A stretch of DNA of 64,000 bases, taken from Bacteroidaceae bacterium (GTDB lineage: Bacteria; Bacteroidota; Bacteroidia; Bacteroidales; Bacteroidaceae). Under the pieces are notes generated by a model, which saw only the letters and a list, made by a program, of their open reading frames with translations, was not told the origin of the DNA and ran no database searches. The position numbers and the translations under genes are program-made. Each line of letters starts with the position of its first letter. Position 1 is the first letter of the stretch. The DNA lies in assembly GCA_017541025.1 (NCBI GenBank), contig JAFXZY010000040.1:55225-119224 (forward strand), written 5' to 3'. Of the stretch, positions 45,646 to 55,300 are shown in pieces.

Positions 45646-46356
45646 ATGGAACTAACAACAATTATTCTTTTGATTGCAGCAGTTTTTCCTGCCGTATTCT
45701 TCATCTTATATATCGATATGATAGATAGTAAAAAGCCAGAGCCTTGGCAAATGCTTTTATTGGCAGCTTTGGTGGGTGCTGCGATGGCCTTTGCAGTTAC
45801 CAAGTCCGGATTGCCGTATCTTCCGGAAAAGTTTCAGATAACAGAACATCATTCTTTACTGAAATGCTTGACCATCGGATTTTTGGGAGTAGCTATTCCT
45901 GCGGAGATAGCCAAATGGTGTTCTTTGATTATCTTTTCTGCCATGAATAAACATTACGATGAATTCTTGGATGGTATAGTCTATTCCGTATGCTTAGCCA
46001 TGGGATTCGTATGGATCTGGAGCGTCTGGTTTATGACAGAAGCTATTGACGCATCATCTTTTGAAATGATGGAGAAATGTATCTACATTATCGTTATCCT
46101 GGTTCCCATCCATTTGGCATCAAGTACAATTATGGGGTATTTCTTTGCCTTGGCCAAATGTGGAAACAAATTCAGGAACTGTGTTTTAGCGTTGCTATTG
46201 CCAACATTGATAACCGGTGTACTCTGCACACTCTTCTTCAAGCTTGGCAATAATTGGGCATTTTATATCATTGCAGGCGTCCTACTCCCCATTTTATCCT
46301 TGATATCATATTCCCAGATCTTCGGTCTGAAAAAGATGGATGAGAATAAAGCGTGA
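45646..46356 (+). CDS. PrsW-family integral membrane protein (possibly degenerate glutamic protease)
   Basis: A 236-residue protein with about seven hydrophobic segments. Features of the PrsW/PRSW family: an early YIDMIDSKKPEPW loop, VAIPAEIAKWCSLIIF (usually with two adjacent Glu before Ala-Lys), DEFLDGIVYSVCLAMGFVWI, and PIHLASSTIMGYFFALAKCG (conserved His and Gly-Tyr). PrsW proteins cut anti-sigma factors inside the membrane. Here the pair of Glu is a single AEIAK, and the family's GFAxxEN is GFVWIWS, with no Glu. Activity is therefore uncertain. The gene lies alone between the divergent polyamine gene and the convergent sulfotransferase. Confidence 0.72.
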   Translation: MELTTIILLIAAVFPAVFFILYIDMIDSKKPEPWQMLLLAALVGAAMAFAVTKSGLPYLPEKFQITEHHSLLKCLTIGFLGVAIPAEIAKWCSLIIFSAMNKHYDEFLDGIVYSVCLAMGFVWIWSVWFMTEAIDASSFEMMEKCIYIIVILVPIHLASSTIMGYFFALAKCGNKFRNCVLALLLPTLITGVLCTLFFKLGNNWAFYIIAGVLLPILSLISYSQIFGLKKMDENKA

Positions 46357-46393
46357 ATAAAGGGTTCAAGGAGTTCAAGGGGGGGGATTAAAT

Positions 46394-47515
46394 CTATAGT
46401 CGCTGATACCCCCAGGCATCTAAGATGTCGCCCCAGGCATCATTTACCATGCTGATGGTGCGAGAATCGTAAGCATATTGGTTCTTCTTATGGCCTTTCT
46501 TCCGGTTTACGTATGCTTCTATGGCAGGTCGGGCCTCTTCCCAACCGGGAATGTCAAGATCGTGATAGATGCGTTCTGTTATCTCTAAAGCATTGTTCTC
46601 GAAATCCTCGAACTTCACTTCAAACAAATTCCCCTCGGGAATGTACTGTTTCTGCTCCTGATAAGCATCGTACAACTCCCTATATCCATATAGGATATTC
46701 TGCTCCATCTCTTCCACCGATATACTGTTTAACTCCAACGGTGCAATGGTCTGGGTGAAAAAGGAGCGGCTGCTCTCAAATACAGTATAGGGGTCGCGGA
46801 TGAGGTAAATGAACTTGGCGTTAGGGAACATCTCTACCAGCGTCTTAACCTTTCCTGTATGCGGTGGATTTTTGCTGAGATACTGGGCATTGGGTACACC
46901 ACGACGACTGTTCCACATACTTATCTTTACCAGTTTCATGAACTTGTCTTTGAAGTCGGCAATCTCATCTGGTGTTGCCTGCTTCATGGTGAGGAAACGG
47001 TCGCAATACTCACGCATGCTCTGGGGATAGAACCAGAAATTGTAATAGGATACGGGACACATGTTCAGCAGGGCGAACTCTTCCTCCTGCGGCAGATCGG
47101 TGCTGAGCTCCATATTGTCTGTCGGCCTATGGTTGGGAATAAACAGCTTCATGAGGGGCTTCAGTAACCACTGCATAGACATCATGTGGTGCGGGAAGAC
47201 CGTCTGATAGGTGGTGGTAAACCCAAACCTTTGATCCTGAGCAAAAATATTATGGACAAAAGTGGTTCCACTCCGCCAATGCCCCAAAATAAACAACGGG
47301 TCGTGCTGAAGGGGCTTATGGGCCAACAGTTTACGGTACTTGCGCTCCTGCAAAGGAACAGACAAACTGAGCAAACGGCAGATGCCTTTGGTAAGCATTT
47401 TCTTGGTTCGCAAAGCCGGTGCAACATATCGGCCATCGGTAACCAAATGGAAGGTCTTCCAGTCGGCACCAATCAAAGTGTTAGCAGGTAAGTCTGAAAA
47501 ATTCAACAGTCCCAT
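46394..47515 (-). CDS. PAPS-dependent sulfotransferase
   Basis: A 373-residue sulfotransferase. The N-terminal PAPS loop is in PLFILGHWRSGTTFVHNIFA (about 74-93), followed by FGFTTTYQTVFPHHMMSMQW, which is a hydrophobic acceptor-binding segment. The second PAPS motif is KFIYLIRDPYTVFESSRSFF (about 233-252). It ends with a conserved KNQYAYDSRTI block. It is the last gene of a five-gene operon: SLC13 permease, cysC, cysD, cysN, sulfotransferase. The operon would make PAPS and use it here. By gene order it resembles the Bacteroides thetaiotaomicron cluster that sulfonates steroids (as I recall, BT0412-0416). The acceptor in this organism is not known and could equally be a lipid. Confidence 0.88.
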   Translation of the reverse strand: MGLLNFSDLPANTLIGADWKTFHLVTDGRYVAPALRTKKMLTKGICRLLSLSVPLQERKYRKLLAHKPLQHDPLFILGHWRSGTTFVHNIFAQDQRFGFTTTYQTVFPHHMMSMQWLLKPLMKLFIPNHRPTDNMELSTDLPQEEEFALLNMCPVSYYNFWFYPQSMREYCDRFLTMKQATPDEIADFKDKFMKLVKISMWNSRRGVPNAQYLSKNPPHTGKVKTLVEMFPNAKFIYLIRDPYTVFESSRSFFTQTIAPLELNSISVEEMEQNILYGYRELYDAYQEQKQYIPEGNLFEVKFEDFENNALEITERIYHDLDIPGWEEARPAIEAYVNRKKGHKKNQYAYDSRTISMVNDAWGDILDAWGYQRL

Positions 47516-47536
47516 CTTGCAGTCTTTTCCTATTTT

Positions 47537-49000
47537 CTATTTTATAACTTTTATCTCCAATCCTTGGCGGCTCAGTTCCTTCACCGCTTTCTCTATTGCC
47601 TCATAGTGCTCCTCCCCTATCCCCATCTTGTGGAGGTCGAGCGTAGGAACGTCTGCTTTGTTTATGTCGTCCATCTCTAAAGGACGCATAATCATACCCA
47701 CAGCCGAGGTATTATTGGTGATAGGGTCTATGAGAATGAAGGCACCGGTAGCTTTATTCCGGCTGTAGGCATCGAAGAAGAGAGTCTTGGCGGTAGTAAT
47801 GCACACACATCCGATCTCGTTCAGTTTGAAGTCAGTTCCGGGCAGCTGCTCCATCGTATTAACATCTACACGGTAACATATCTCGCTGATAGTGGCACGG
47901 GTGGTGTTTGTGTTATGCTTCAGGAAGAACTGTTTGCTGCGGTTCATAGGTTCCTCGTCCATCCACACCATCATCGTCTGGAAGTAACGGCCGATGTCAG
48001 GAAGATTATCAGGACGTACAATCATTTCGCCTCGACTGATATCTATCTCATCCTCGAGCGTTATACAGATACTCTGGGGACAGAAGGCGACCTCATCCAT
48101 TCCTCCCTCGGGGGAGTTAGAGAGGGGTTGCTGGTTGGGTCCGTATAGGCCCTTCACCCTACTTCTCTTCATGCTGGGAAGAGCCATTACCTCATCGCCT
48201 TTATGAATGACACCGCTTGCCACCTTCCCGCAGAAACCGCGGAAGTCGAGGTTCGGACGCAAGACATACTGAACTGGGAAACGGAAGTCCTGCATATTGC
48301 GATCCCGGTCTATGGGTACCGTCTCCAGGAACTGAAGCAGCGATATACCTTTGTACCAAGGCGTACGATCGCTCTTCTCTACCACATTATCGCCCTTGAG
48401 AGCCGACAGAGGGATGCACGTTACGTCTTCTATGCCCAACTGGCTGGTCAGCGCCAGGTATTCATTCTTTATTCTAACGAAGACATCCTCCGAGAAATCC
48501 ACAAGGTCCATCTTGTTGACAGCCAAGACAATATGTTTTATTCCAAGCAACGAAACGAGAAAAGTGTGCCTGCGTGTCTGGGTGATGACACCAGTTCTGG
48601 CATCCACCAGAATAATAGCCAGGTTAGCCGTACTGCCACCGGTAATCATATTACGGGTATATTGCTCGTGCCCCGGTGTGTCAGCAATGATGAACTTACG
48701 CTGGTTGGTGGAGAAATAACGGTAAGCTACATCTATTGTTATACCCTCCTCGCGCTCAGCCTTCAGGCCATCGAGCAACAAGGCATAGTCTATCTGTCCT
48801 GCACCGGCATTTCCTACGCGCCTTGAGTCGCGCTCCAAAGCCTGCAGCTGGTCCTCATAGAGTTTCTTGCTATCGAAAAGTAAACGGCCTATCAATGTTG
48901 ACTTTCCGTCATCCACAGAACCTGCCGTAAGAAGCCTGAGCAAATCTTTCTTCTCGTCGGCATCGAGATAAGCCTTTATATCTAATTTCCTATCTTCCAC
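47537..49000 (-). CDS. cysN: Sulfate adenylyltransferase subunit 1 (GTPase, CysN), with a short repeat-derived insert
   Basis: A 487-residue EF-Tu-like GTPase that drives formation of adenosine 5'-phosphosulfate with CysD. Motifs: [20 protein letters not shown] (P-loop), [20 protein letters not shown] (DTPGH), and [16 protein letters not shown] (NKMD). Domains II and III follow. Between KRSRVKGL and EDEIDISRG lies [20 protein letters not shown], about 10 residues longer than the usual VTFDGDLEEAF segment. It is encoded by DNA with a CTCCCTCGGGGGAG palindrome and GTTAGAGAGGGG tract as in spacers. There is no CysC fusion here; cysC is separate. It is fourth in the operon, after cysD and a spacer repeat. 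Confidence 0.95.
   Translation of the reverse strand: MEDRKLDIKAYLDADEKKDLLRLLTAGSVDDGKSTLIGRLLFDSKKLYEDQLQALERDSRRVGNAGAGQIDYALLLDGLKAEREEGITIDVAYRYFSTNQRKFIIADTPGHEQYTRNMITGGSTANLAIILVDARTGVITQTRRHTFLVSLLGIKHIVLAVNKMDLVDFSEDVFVRIKNEYLALTSQLGIEDVTCIPLSALKGDNVVEKSDRTPWYKGISLLQFLETVPIDRDRNMQDFRFPVQYVLRPNLDFRGFCGKVASGVIHKGDEVMALPSMKRSRVKGLYGPNQQPLSNSPEGGMDEVAFCPQSICITLEDEIDISRGEMIVRPDNLPDIGRYFQTMMVWMDEEPMNRSKQFFLKHNTNTTRATISEICYRVDVNTMEQLPGTDFKLNEIGCVCITTAKTLFFDAYSRNKATGAFILIDPITNNTSAVGMIMRPLEMDDINKADVPTLDLHKMGIGEEHYEAIEKAVKELSRQGLEIKVIK
48097..48147. repeat. Spacer-type palindrome inside cysN
   Basis: CTCCC (48103-48107) and GGGAG (48112-48116) form a small stem in CTCCCTCGGGGGAGTTAGAG, which resembles the intergenic CTAACTCCCCCGAGGG repeats. 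It encodes [13 protein letters not shown] at a point where other CysN proteins have no insert. Confidence 0.55.
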
Positions 49001-49012
49001 GTTGATTCAATT

Positions 49013-49089
49013 TTGACCTACGGTCGAGCCTGCTCACGCTCGGGATAGCTCAAACGAGTTTGGCTCTCCACTCGCTCAATCGCAGCCTT
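49013..49089. repeat. 77-bp dispersed repeat, intergenic copy between cysD and cysN
   Basis: It begins TTGACCTACGGTCGAGCCTG and ends CTCGCTCAATCGCAGCCTT. A second copy of the same length lies at 62471-62547 inside the umuC-type gene. By eye the two agree at about 61 of 77 positions. The ends are strongly conserved (46 of 50) and the middle is not. The reverse strand reads as KAAIERVESQTRLSYPEREQ and onward to a stop. Confidence 0.8.
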
Positions 49090-49116
49090 CAATTATCAAT
49101 TATCAATTTTCAATTA

Positions 49117-50022
49117 TTAAAAATATCCTTCGCGTTTCTTCTGCTCCATACTGGCTTCCTGGTCGAAGTCGATTACACGGGTTGTTCTCTCACTCTTGGT
49201 GGTAGTCATCATCTCCTCCACTATTTCCTCTATAGTCGTAGCATTCGACTCCACGGCACCTGTCAGCGGCCAGCAGCCCAGAGTACGGAAACGTACCATA
49301 CGGTTATGAATCTTAGGCACCAGTTCCTTGGGCAGACGGTCATCGTCGGCCATAATCAGGTTACCGTCGATTTCCACGCATGGACGTTCCTTGGCAAAGT
49401 AAAGCGGTACAATAGGAATTTTCTCCAGACGAATATACTGCCAGACATCCAACTCCGTCCAGTTACTCAGGGGAAAGACCCTGATACTTTCGCCCTTGTG
49501 AACCCGGCTGTTGTATATGTCCCAAAGTTCCGGACGCTGGTTCTTAGGGTCCCACTGGTTGAACTGGTCGCGGAAACTGAAGATACGTTCTTTGGCACGA
49601 CTCTTTTCCTCGTCACGACGAGCTCCGCCAAAAGCGGCATCAAATTTATACTTGTTCAATGCATCCAGCAGAGCCTTGGTCTTCATCAGGTCGGTATGCA
49701 CCTTGCTTCCATGTGTAAAGGGTCCCACACCTGCATTGAATGCCTCCATATTGCTTTCCACGATCAGGTTCCAGTCGTGCTCCTTAGCATAACGGTCTCG
49801 AAACTCTATCATCTCGCGGAACTTCCATTTGGAATCGATATGCATCAGGGGGAAAGGAACTTTGCCAGGTGCAAAGGCTTTTTCGGCCAGGCGCACCATC
49901 ACACTGGAGTCCTTACCTATACTATACAGCATAACTGGATTCTCGAACTCGGCGGCCACTTCACGAATGATGTGAATGCTCTCAGCCTCCAGCTCCTGAA
50001 GGTGACTCAAGTTATAGTTCAT
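49117..50022 (-). CDS. cysD: Sulfate adenylyltransferase subunit 2 (CysD)
   Basis: A 301-residue PAPS reductase-like ATP pyrophosphatase subunit that joins with CysN to activate sulfate. It has [20 protein letters not shown] (PP-loop SGGKDS-type, here SIGKDSSV), [40 protein letters not shown] and [20 protein letters not shown]. The sequence ends [10 protein letters not shown], typical of CysD (KRxGYF). It starts at ATG 50022, 9 bp after cysC, and ends 116 bp before cysN. That longer gap holds the 77-bp repeat. Confidence 0.97.
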   Translation of the reverse strand: MNYNLSHLQELEAESIHIIREVAAEFENPVMLYSIGKDSSVMVRLAEKAFAPGKVPFPLMHIDSKWKFREMIEFRDRYAKEHDWNLIVESNMEAFNAGVGPFTHGSKVHTDLMKTKALLDALNKYKFDAAFGGARRDEEKSRAKERIFSFRDQFNQWDPKNQRPELWDIYNSRVHKGESIRVFPLSNWTELDVWQYIRLEKIPIVPLYFAKERPCVEIDGNLIMADDDRLPKELVPKIHNRMVRFRTLGCWPLTGAVESNATTIEEIVEEMMTTTKSERTTRVIDFDQEASMEQKKREGYF

Positions 50023-50031
50023 ATTTTATAG

Positions 50032-50619
50032 TTATGTGTTCATAATAAGTTCGATCACAGCCTCTACTTCCTCTTTCAGCGTCATCTGGCTTGTATCGAG
50101 TGTGAGATCTGGATGGGCAGGGGCTTCGAACGGAGCACTGATACCGGTAAAGGCTTTCACCTCGCCTCTTCTGGCTTTGGCATAAAGTCCTTTTACATCG
50201 CGCTGTTCACACACTTCAAGAGGGGTAGAAACAAAAACCTCCCTGAAATCCTCTTCACCTATAATCTCTCGTGCCAAACGCCGAATATCGTTGGTAGGAC
50301 TGACAAAGCATGCCAGCGTAACAACACCCGTCTGAACAAAGAGTTTACCTATCTCGGCTATTCGGCGGATATTCTCCTTCCTATCCTCTGCAGAGAAGCC
50401 CAGATTGCTGTTGATGCCAGCGCGAATGTTATCGCCATCCAGAATCCTGCAAAGTATGCCACGTTTGTGCAGTTCACGCTCCACACCCATAGCGATGGTG
50501 CTTTTCCCGCTTCCGCTCAAGCCCGTGAACCACACCATCAGACCCTGTTGGTGGAGAAGTTCCTCCTTCTCGGCGCGTGTCATCATCTGGTCGTATATCG
50601 GATATATATTTTCAGCCAT
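50032..50619 (-). CDS. cysC: Adenylyl-sulfate kinase (CysC)
   Basis: A 195-residue kinase that phosphorylates APS to PAPS. It has VWFTGLSGSGKSTIAMGVER (P-loop), LDGDNIRAGINSNLGFSAED (the DGDN and R of the APS site), and VSTPLEVCEQRDVKGLYAKA with RRGEVKAFTGISAPFEAP. It is full length. It sits 6 bp after the permease and 9 bp before cysD, so the three are strictly linked. Making PAPS without a nearby PAPS reductase (cysH) or sulfite reductase points to use by the sulfotransferase rather than cysteine synthesis. Confidence 0.96.
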   Translation of the reverse strand: MAENIYPIYDQMMTRAEKEELLHQQGLMVWFTGLSGSGKSTIAMGVERELHKRGILCRILDGDNIRAGINSNLGFSAEDRKENIRRIAEIGKLFVQTGVVTLACFVSPTNDIRRLAREIIGEEDFREVFVSTPLEVCEQRDVKGLYAKARRGEVKAFTGISAPFEAPAHPDLTLDTSQMTLKEEVEAVIELIMNT

Positions 50620-50625
50620 AACGGA

Positions 50626-52254
50626 TTATAAATAGAAAAGAGGAATAAGGAATACACTCAGCAAAAATACGATGATGTTAAGTGGCAGACCCACTTTAAC
50701 AAAGTCATTGAACTTGTAGCCACCTATACCTTGTACAATCAGATTCGTCTGATAGCCAATAGGAGTGCTGAACGATGAACTGGCAGCAAAACATACGCAT
50801 ACCACAAAAGGCATAGGGTTCATACCTAACCTCTCGGAAACGGCCAAAGCCAACGGGAATGCCAACGCTGCCGCAGCATTATTGGTGATAAGCTCAGTAA
50901 AGATATTGGTAATAAGGAAAAGAGCTGCCAGAATAACATAAATACCATACGTGCTCCCCCCCACTGCATCGGTCAGCGAGATGATGTATCCTGCCACGAA
51001 ATCGGCAAAGCCGGACTTGGTCATAGCCGCACTGATAGCAAAGGCACAGGCAATGGTTATGAGAACATCCCACGAGAAGAACTTGGTGTATTTACGCGGG
51101 TTAAACATTTTAGTCCAGGCCATGATAATCGTGGTAATGCAAGCAAAGAAGAACATATCCAGTTTTATGAAATGGAAATGATCCTTAACAATGGGCAGTT
51201 CGCCAACAGTAGCCCCAATAATCATCATGACCAGTAAAGTCAGAGCAAACCAACGCTTCCCCGTTCCCATAGGCGGGTCGTAGTCGCCCACGTGGTTAAT
51301 CATCCAGAAAACACGGCTGTCGCCCCAAGCCTTCATAAAACCATCCTCGGCATCAATAATCAGCGTGTCCTCATGTGTAAGTGGCGAGTGCATATAATCG
51401 CCCTGCACAATATATCCGTTTCTACGGATAGCACGGACATGGGCACCGTAATGAAGAAAGAAGTCGAACTCGTGCAGCGTTTTGCCAAGACCAGGAAAAC
51501 GGTTGCTGAGCAATACCTCGAAGCGGTTCATACCCGGAGAAATATCCATTTCCTCGGCATCTTCATCAGACCTTCTGTCGTCAGGCAGAAGATATTTCGA
51601 AAAGAAAATCAGATAGACAAGGCCTGCCAAAGCGATAAAGACACCCACCTTAGTGAGTTCAAACATGGGCATACCATCCACACCATTCTGCAATAAAATA
51701 CCCTTGACCTGACCAGACGATTCCTCAAAGGTTGTCATCTCGTCTTTATACTCCTGAAGGAGCATTCCGTGAAGAACCAAGTTGGTAGTGGTACCTATCA
51801 GCGTACAGATACCGCCAAGGACAGTTGCATAACTTAAAGGAATAAGGAATTTGGTAGACGGCAGTCTCATCTTTCGGGCCCAGTTCTTTATCATGGGAGC
51901 AAAGATAACAACCACAGGGGTATTATTGAAGAAGGCTGAGATGAACGAGACGATGGGGTAAAAACGGAGGTTAACCTTTGTTACCGACACATTCTTTGTG
52001 GGCAGCATCCGAAAGACAAAGCGCTCCAGTAAACCGCTCTTACGAACACCCTCACTGACCAGATACAGCAAGGCCACCGTTATCATTCCCTTATTCGAAA
52101 AGCCCTTCAAGGCCTCTTCCGGATTAATGATGCCAGCGCAAAGCAGCAATACCACGGCTGTGAACAATATAAGGCCGGGACGGAGCATCTCCTTCATCAG
52201 TGCCATCAGCATCAGCACGATGACAAATGCCATAAATATTAATTCAAACGTCAT
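50626..52254 (-). CDS. SLC13/DASS-family anion transporter with TrkA-C domain (likely sulfate permease)
   Basis: A 542-residue membrane protein with about ten to eleven hydrophobic helices in two halves, and a soluble middle region (about 225-330) that has TrkA-C/RCK_C features (FDFFLHYGAHVRAIRRNGYI; SPLTHEDTLIIDAEDG). The family motifs are NNTPVVVIFAPMIKNWARKM with STKFLIPLSYATVLGGICTL, and TNNAAAALAFPLALAVSERL with SSSFSTPIGYQTNLIVQGIG. Position at the head of the cys operon makes sulfate the most likely substrate. A -7-like TACTTTTG lies on the minus strand at 52270-52263; the carB terminator overlaps this promoter region. Confidence 0.87.
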   Translation of the reverse strand: MTFELIFMAFVIVLMLMALMKEMLRPGLILFTAVVLLLCAGIINPEEALKGFSNKGMITVALLYLVSEGVRKSGLLERFVFRMLPTKNVSVTKVNLRFYPIVSFISAFFNNTPVVVIFAPMIKNWARKMRLPSTKFLIPLSYATVLGGICTLIGTTTNLVLHGMLLQEYKDEMTTFEESSGQVKGILLQNGVDGMPMFELTKVGVFIALAGLVYLIFFSKYLLPDDRRSDEDAEEMDISPGMNRFEVLLSNRFPGLGKTLHEFDFFLHYGAHVRAIRRNGYIVQGDYMHSPLTHEDTLIIDAEDGFMKAWGDSRVFWMINHVGDYDPPMGTGKRWFALTLLVMMIIGATVGELPIVKDHFHFIKLDMFFFACITTIIMAWTKMFNPRKYTKFFSWDVLITIACAFAISAAMTKSGFADFVAGYIISLTDAVGGSTYGIYVILAALFLITNIFTELITNNAAAALAFPLALAVSERLGMNPMPFVVCVCFAASSSFSTPIGYQTNLIVQGIGGYKFNDFVKVGLPLNIIVFLLSVFLIPLFYL

Positions 52255-52277
52255 ATCGACTGCAAAAGTATCAAGAA

Positions 52278-52318
52278 AAAATGGTATTTCCCATTTTTTT
52301 TGAGGAAAATACCATTTT
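52278..52318 (-). terminator. carB terminator
   Basis: AAAATGGTATTTCCC (52278-52292) pairs with GGAAAATACCATTTT (52304-52318), loop 11 nt. On the minus strand the stem is followed by TTTTTTCTTG. It overlaps the promoter region of the cys operon. Confidence 0.7.
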
Positions 52319-52372
52319 CATTCACTTTTAAACTATTATATAAAACTTTTAGAACATGAAAATCAGAATATA

Positions 52373-55300
52373 TTAATACTCATTCCAGCTCTTGATAGCC
52401 AAATCGTCAAGGCCAAGCGTACAGAAGGCTTCAATGAAGGCACTTGCCAGACGCGAATTGGTAATCAGAGGAATATTGTGATCGATGGCACCACGACGAA
52501 TCTTGTAGCCGTTTGTCAACTCACGCTCTGTATGATTCTTGGGAATGTTAACCACCAAGTCGAACTTATGGTCGGCAATCATCTTCATCACATTCTCGCG
52601 TCCGTTATCATCGTTCTCATCCGGCCAGTTTACAGCTATGGCCTTGGCACCGTTCTCGTTCAGGAACTTAGCAGTTCCCTCACTGGCGTAAATTGTGTAG
52701 CCTGCCTTGGTAAGCATACGGGCACCATCCAGCAGACGCACCTTCTCCTTGGTTTCACCGCTCGAAATCATAATGCCTTTCTCCTTGCTGGGAATCTTAT
52801 AACCTGTAGCAATGAGCGAATTCAGCAGAGCCTCTTCGAAGGTATCGCCTAAGCAGCCTACCTCGCCCGTACTGCTCATGTCAACGCCCAAGATGGGGTC
52901 GGTATTCTGCAAACGGTTGAAGCTGAACTGACTGGCCTTCACACCGATGCGGTCGATATCGAAAGCACTCTTGTCGGGCTTTGTATAAGGAGCATCCAAC
53001 ATGATGCGGGTAGCCGTATCTATGAAGTTACGCTTCAGCACCTTGCTGACGAAGGGGAACGAACGGCTGGCACGCAGGTTACACTCGATAACCTTCACAT
53101 CGCGGCCTTTGGCCAGATACTGAATATTGAATGGACCGCTGATGTTCAACTCCTTTGCGATAGCACGTGAAATCTTCTTAATCTGACGAGCGGTAGCAAA
53201 ACTGATTTGCTGGGCAGGGAAGGTCATAGTGGCATCACCAGAGTGTACACCGGCAAACTCCACATGCTCAGAGATAGCATATTCTACTATTTCACCACAT
53301 TTGGCAACGGCATCAAACTCTATCTCGTTGGTTTCCTGCATGAACTGACTGATAACAACAGGATATTCCTTGCTCACCTCGCTGGCCAATTCCAGGAAGC
53401 GCTTCAGTTCATCATCGTTATGACATACATTCATGGCTGCACCGGAAAGTACGTATGAAGGACGAACCAGAACAGGATAGCCTACCTCATCAATAAATTT
53501 CTTCACATCGTCCATAGATGTAAGGGCACTCCACTTGGGCTGGTCGATACCCAGCTGGTCGAGCATAGCAGAGAACTTGTTGCGGTTCTCGGCACGGTCA
53601 ATGCTGACAGGACTTGTTCCCAGGATGGGCACACTCTGACGATAGAGCTTCATAGCCAGATTGTTAGGAATCTGACCACCCACACTCACAATCACGCCAT
53701 TGGGATTCTCCAGATCGATGACATCCATTACACGCTCGAAAGACAACTCGTCAAAATACAGACGGTCGCACATATCATAGTCGGTACTTACTGTCTCGGG
53801 GTTGTAGTTAATCATGATGGATTTATAACCCAACTTGCGTGCTGTCTGAATGGCATTTACTGAACACCAGTCGAACTCAACACTTGAACCGATGCGGTAA
53901 GCACCTGAACCCAAGACAATTACGCTCTTTTCGTTCTTGTAGTAGTTAACATCATAACCCTCAGTTGCGTAAGTCATGTAAAGGTAGTTGGTCAGGTCGG
54001 GATGCTCGCTGGCAACTGTAGGAATACGCTTAACGGCAGGAAGGATTCCTTCCTTGATACGATGCTGACGTACAGCCAGGTTCTCGCGTTCCATGTTACC
54101 ACTTACGGGCTTCAGGACGAAACGGGCAATCTGGAAGTCAGAGAAGCCCAGCATCTTAGCCTTCTTCAGCACATCCTTGGGGAGCTCCTCCAATGAGTTG
54201 TAACCTTCCAACACAGCCTTGAAGTCAACGATGTTCTTCATGCGCTCTATGAACCAGGGGTCAATCTTGGTGAGCTCGTAAATACGCTCTACTGTATAGC
54301 CTTCTTCCAAAGCCTGAGCAATGGCAAAGATACGCAGATCGGTAGGATTAGCCAGTTCTTCGTCTAAGTCGGTGAACTTCACGTGGTCGTTACCTACAAA
54401 TCCGTGCATACCCTGTCCTATCATACGCAGACCCTTCTGAATCATCTCCTCGAAACTGCGGCCTATACTCATGATTTCGCCTACAGACTTCATGCTGGAG
54501 CCAATCTTACGACTTACACCTGCGAACTTGGTAAGGTCCCAACGAGGAATCTTACAGATCATATAGTCAAGAGAAGGTGCAACGTAGGCAGAGTTTGTGG
54601 TACCCATCTCGCCTATCTCGTCAAGCGTGTAGCCTAATGCTATCTTGGCTGCCACAAATGCCAGAGGATAACCTGTTGCCTTAGAAGCAAGGGCAGAAGA
54701 ACGGCTCAAACGTGCATTTATCTCGATGATACGATAGTCGTTGGTCTCGGCGTTGAAGGCAAACTGGATGTTGCATTCACCCACAATGTTCAAGTGCTTA
54801 ACACACTTGATGGTAATATCCTGCAACATCTTCACCTGCTCGTCGGTAAGAGAGCAGGTAGGAGCCACTACTATAGACTCACCTGTATGGATACCCAGAG
54901 GGTCGAAGTTCTCCATTGAGGCAACAGTAAAGCAATGGTCGTTAGCATCGCGAATACACTCAAACTCAATCTCCTTCCAGCCTTTCAGGCACTCTTCCAC
55001 CAGAACCTGAGGTGCAAAGGTGAAGGCGCTCTCGGCAATCTCGCAGAAAGTCTTCTCGTCCGGACAAACACCGCTACCCAGACCGCCCAGCGCATAGGCA
55101 GAACGAATCATGATGGGGTATCCGATCTTGCGTGCAGCAGCTACAGCACTATCCATTGTCTCGCAAGCCTCAGATACAGGAACTTTCAGGTCAACCTTGT
55201 TCAGTTCCTTAACAAAGAGGTCACGGTCTTCTGTATTCATGATAGCCTCAACTGAAGTTCCCAGCACTTGTACGCCATACTCTTTCAGCACGCCGCTCTG

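Noticed and set aside
49060-50031. A 323-codon plus-strand frame opposite cysD
   Set aside because: It is the antisense shadow of a clearly conserved gene and has no domain of its own.
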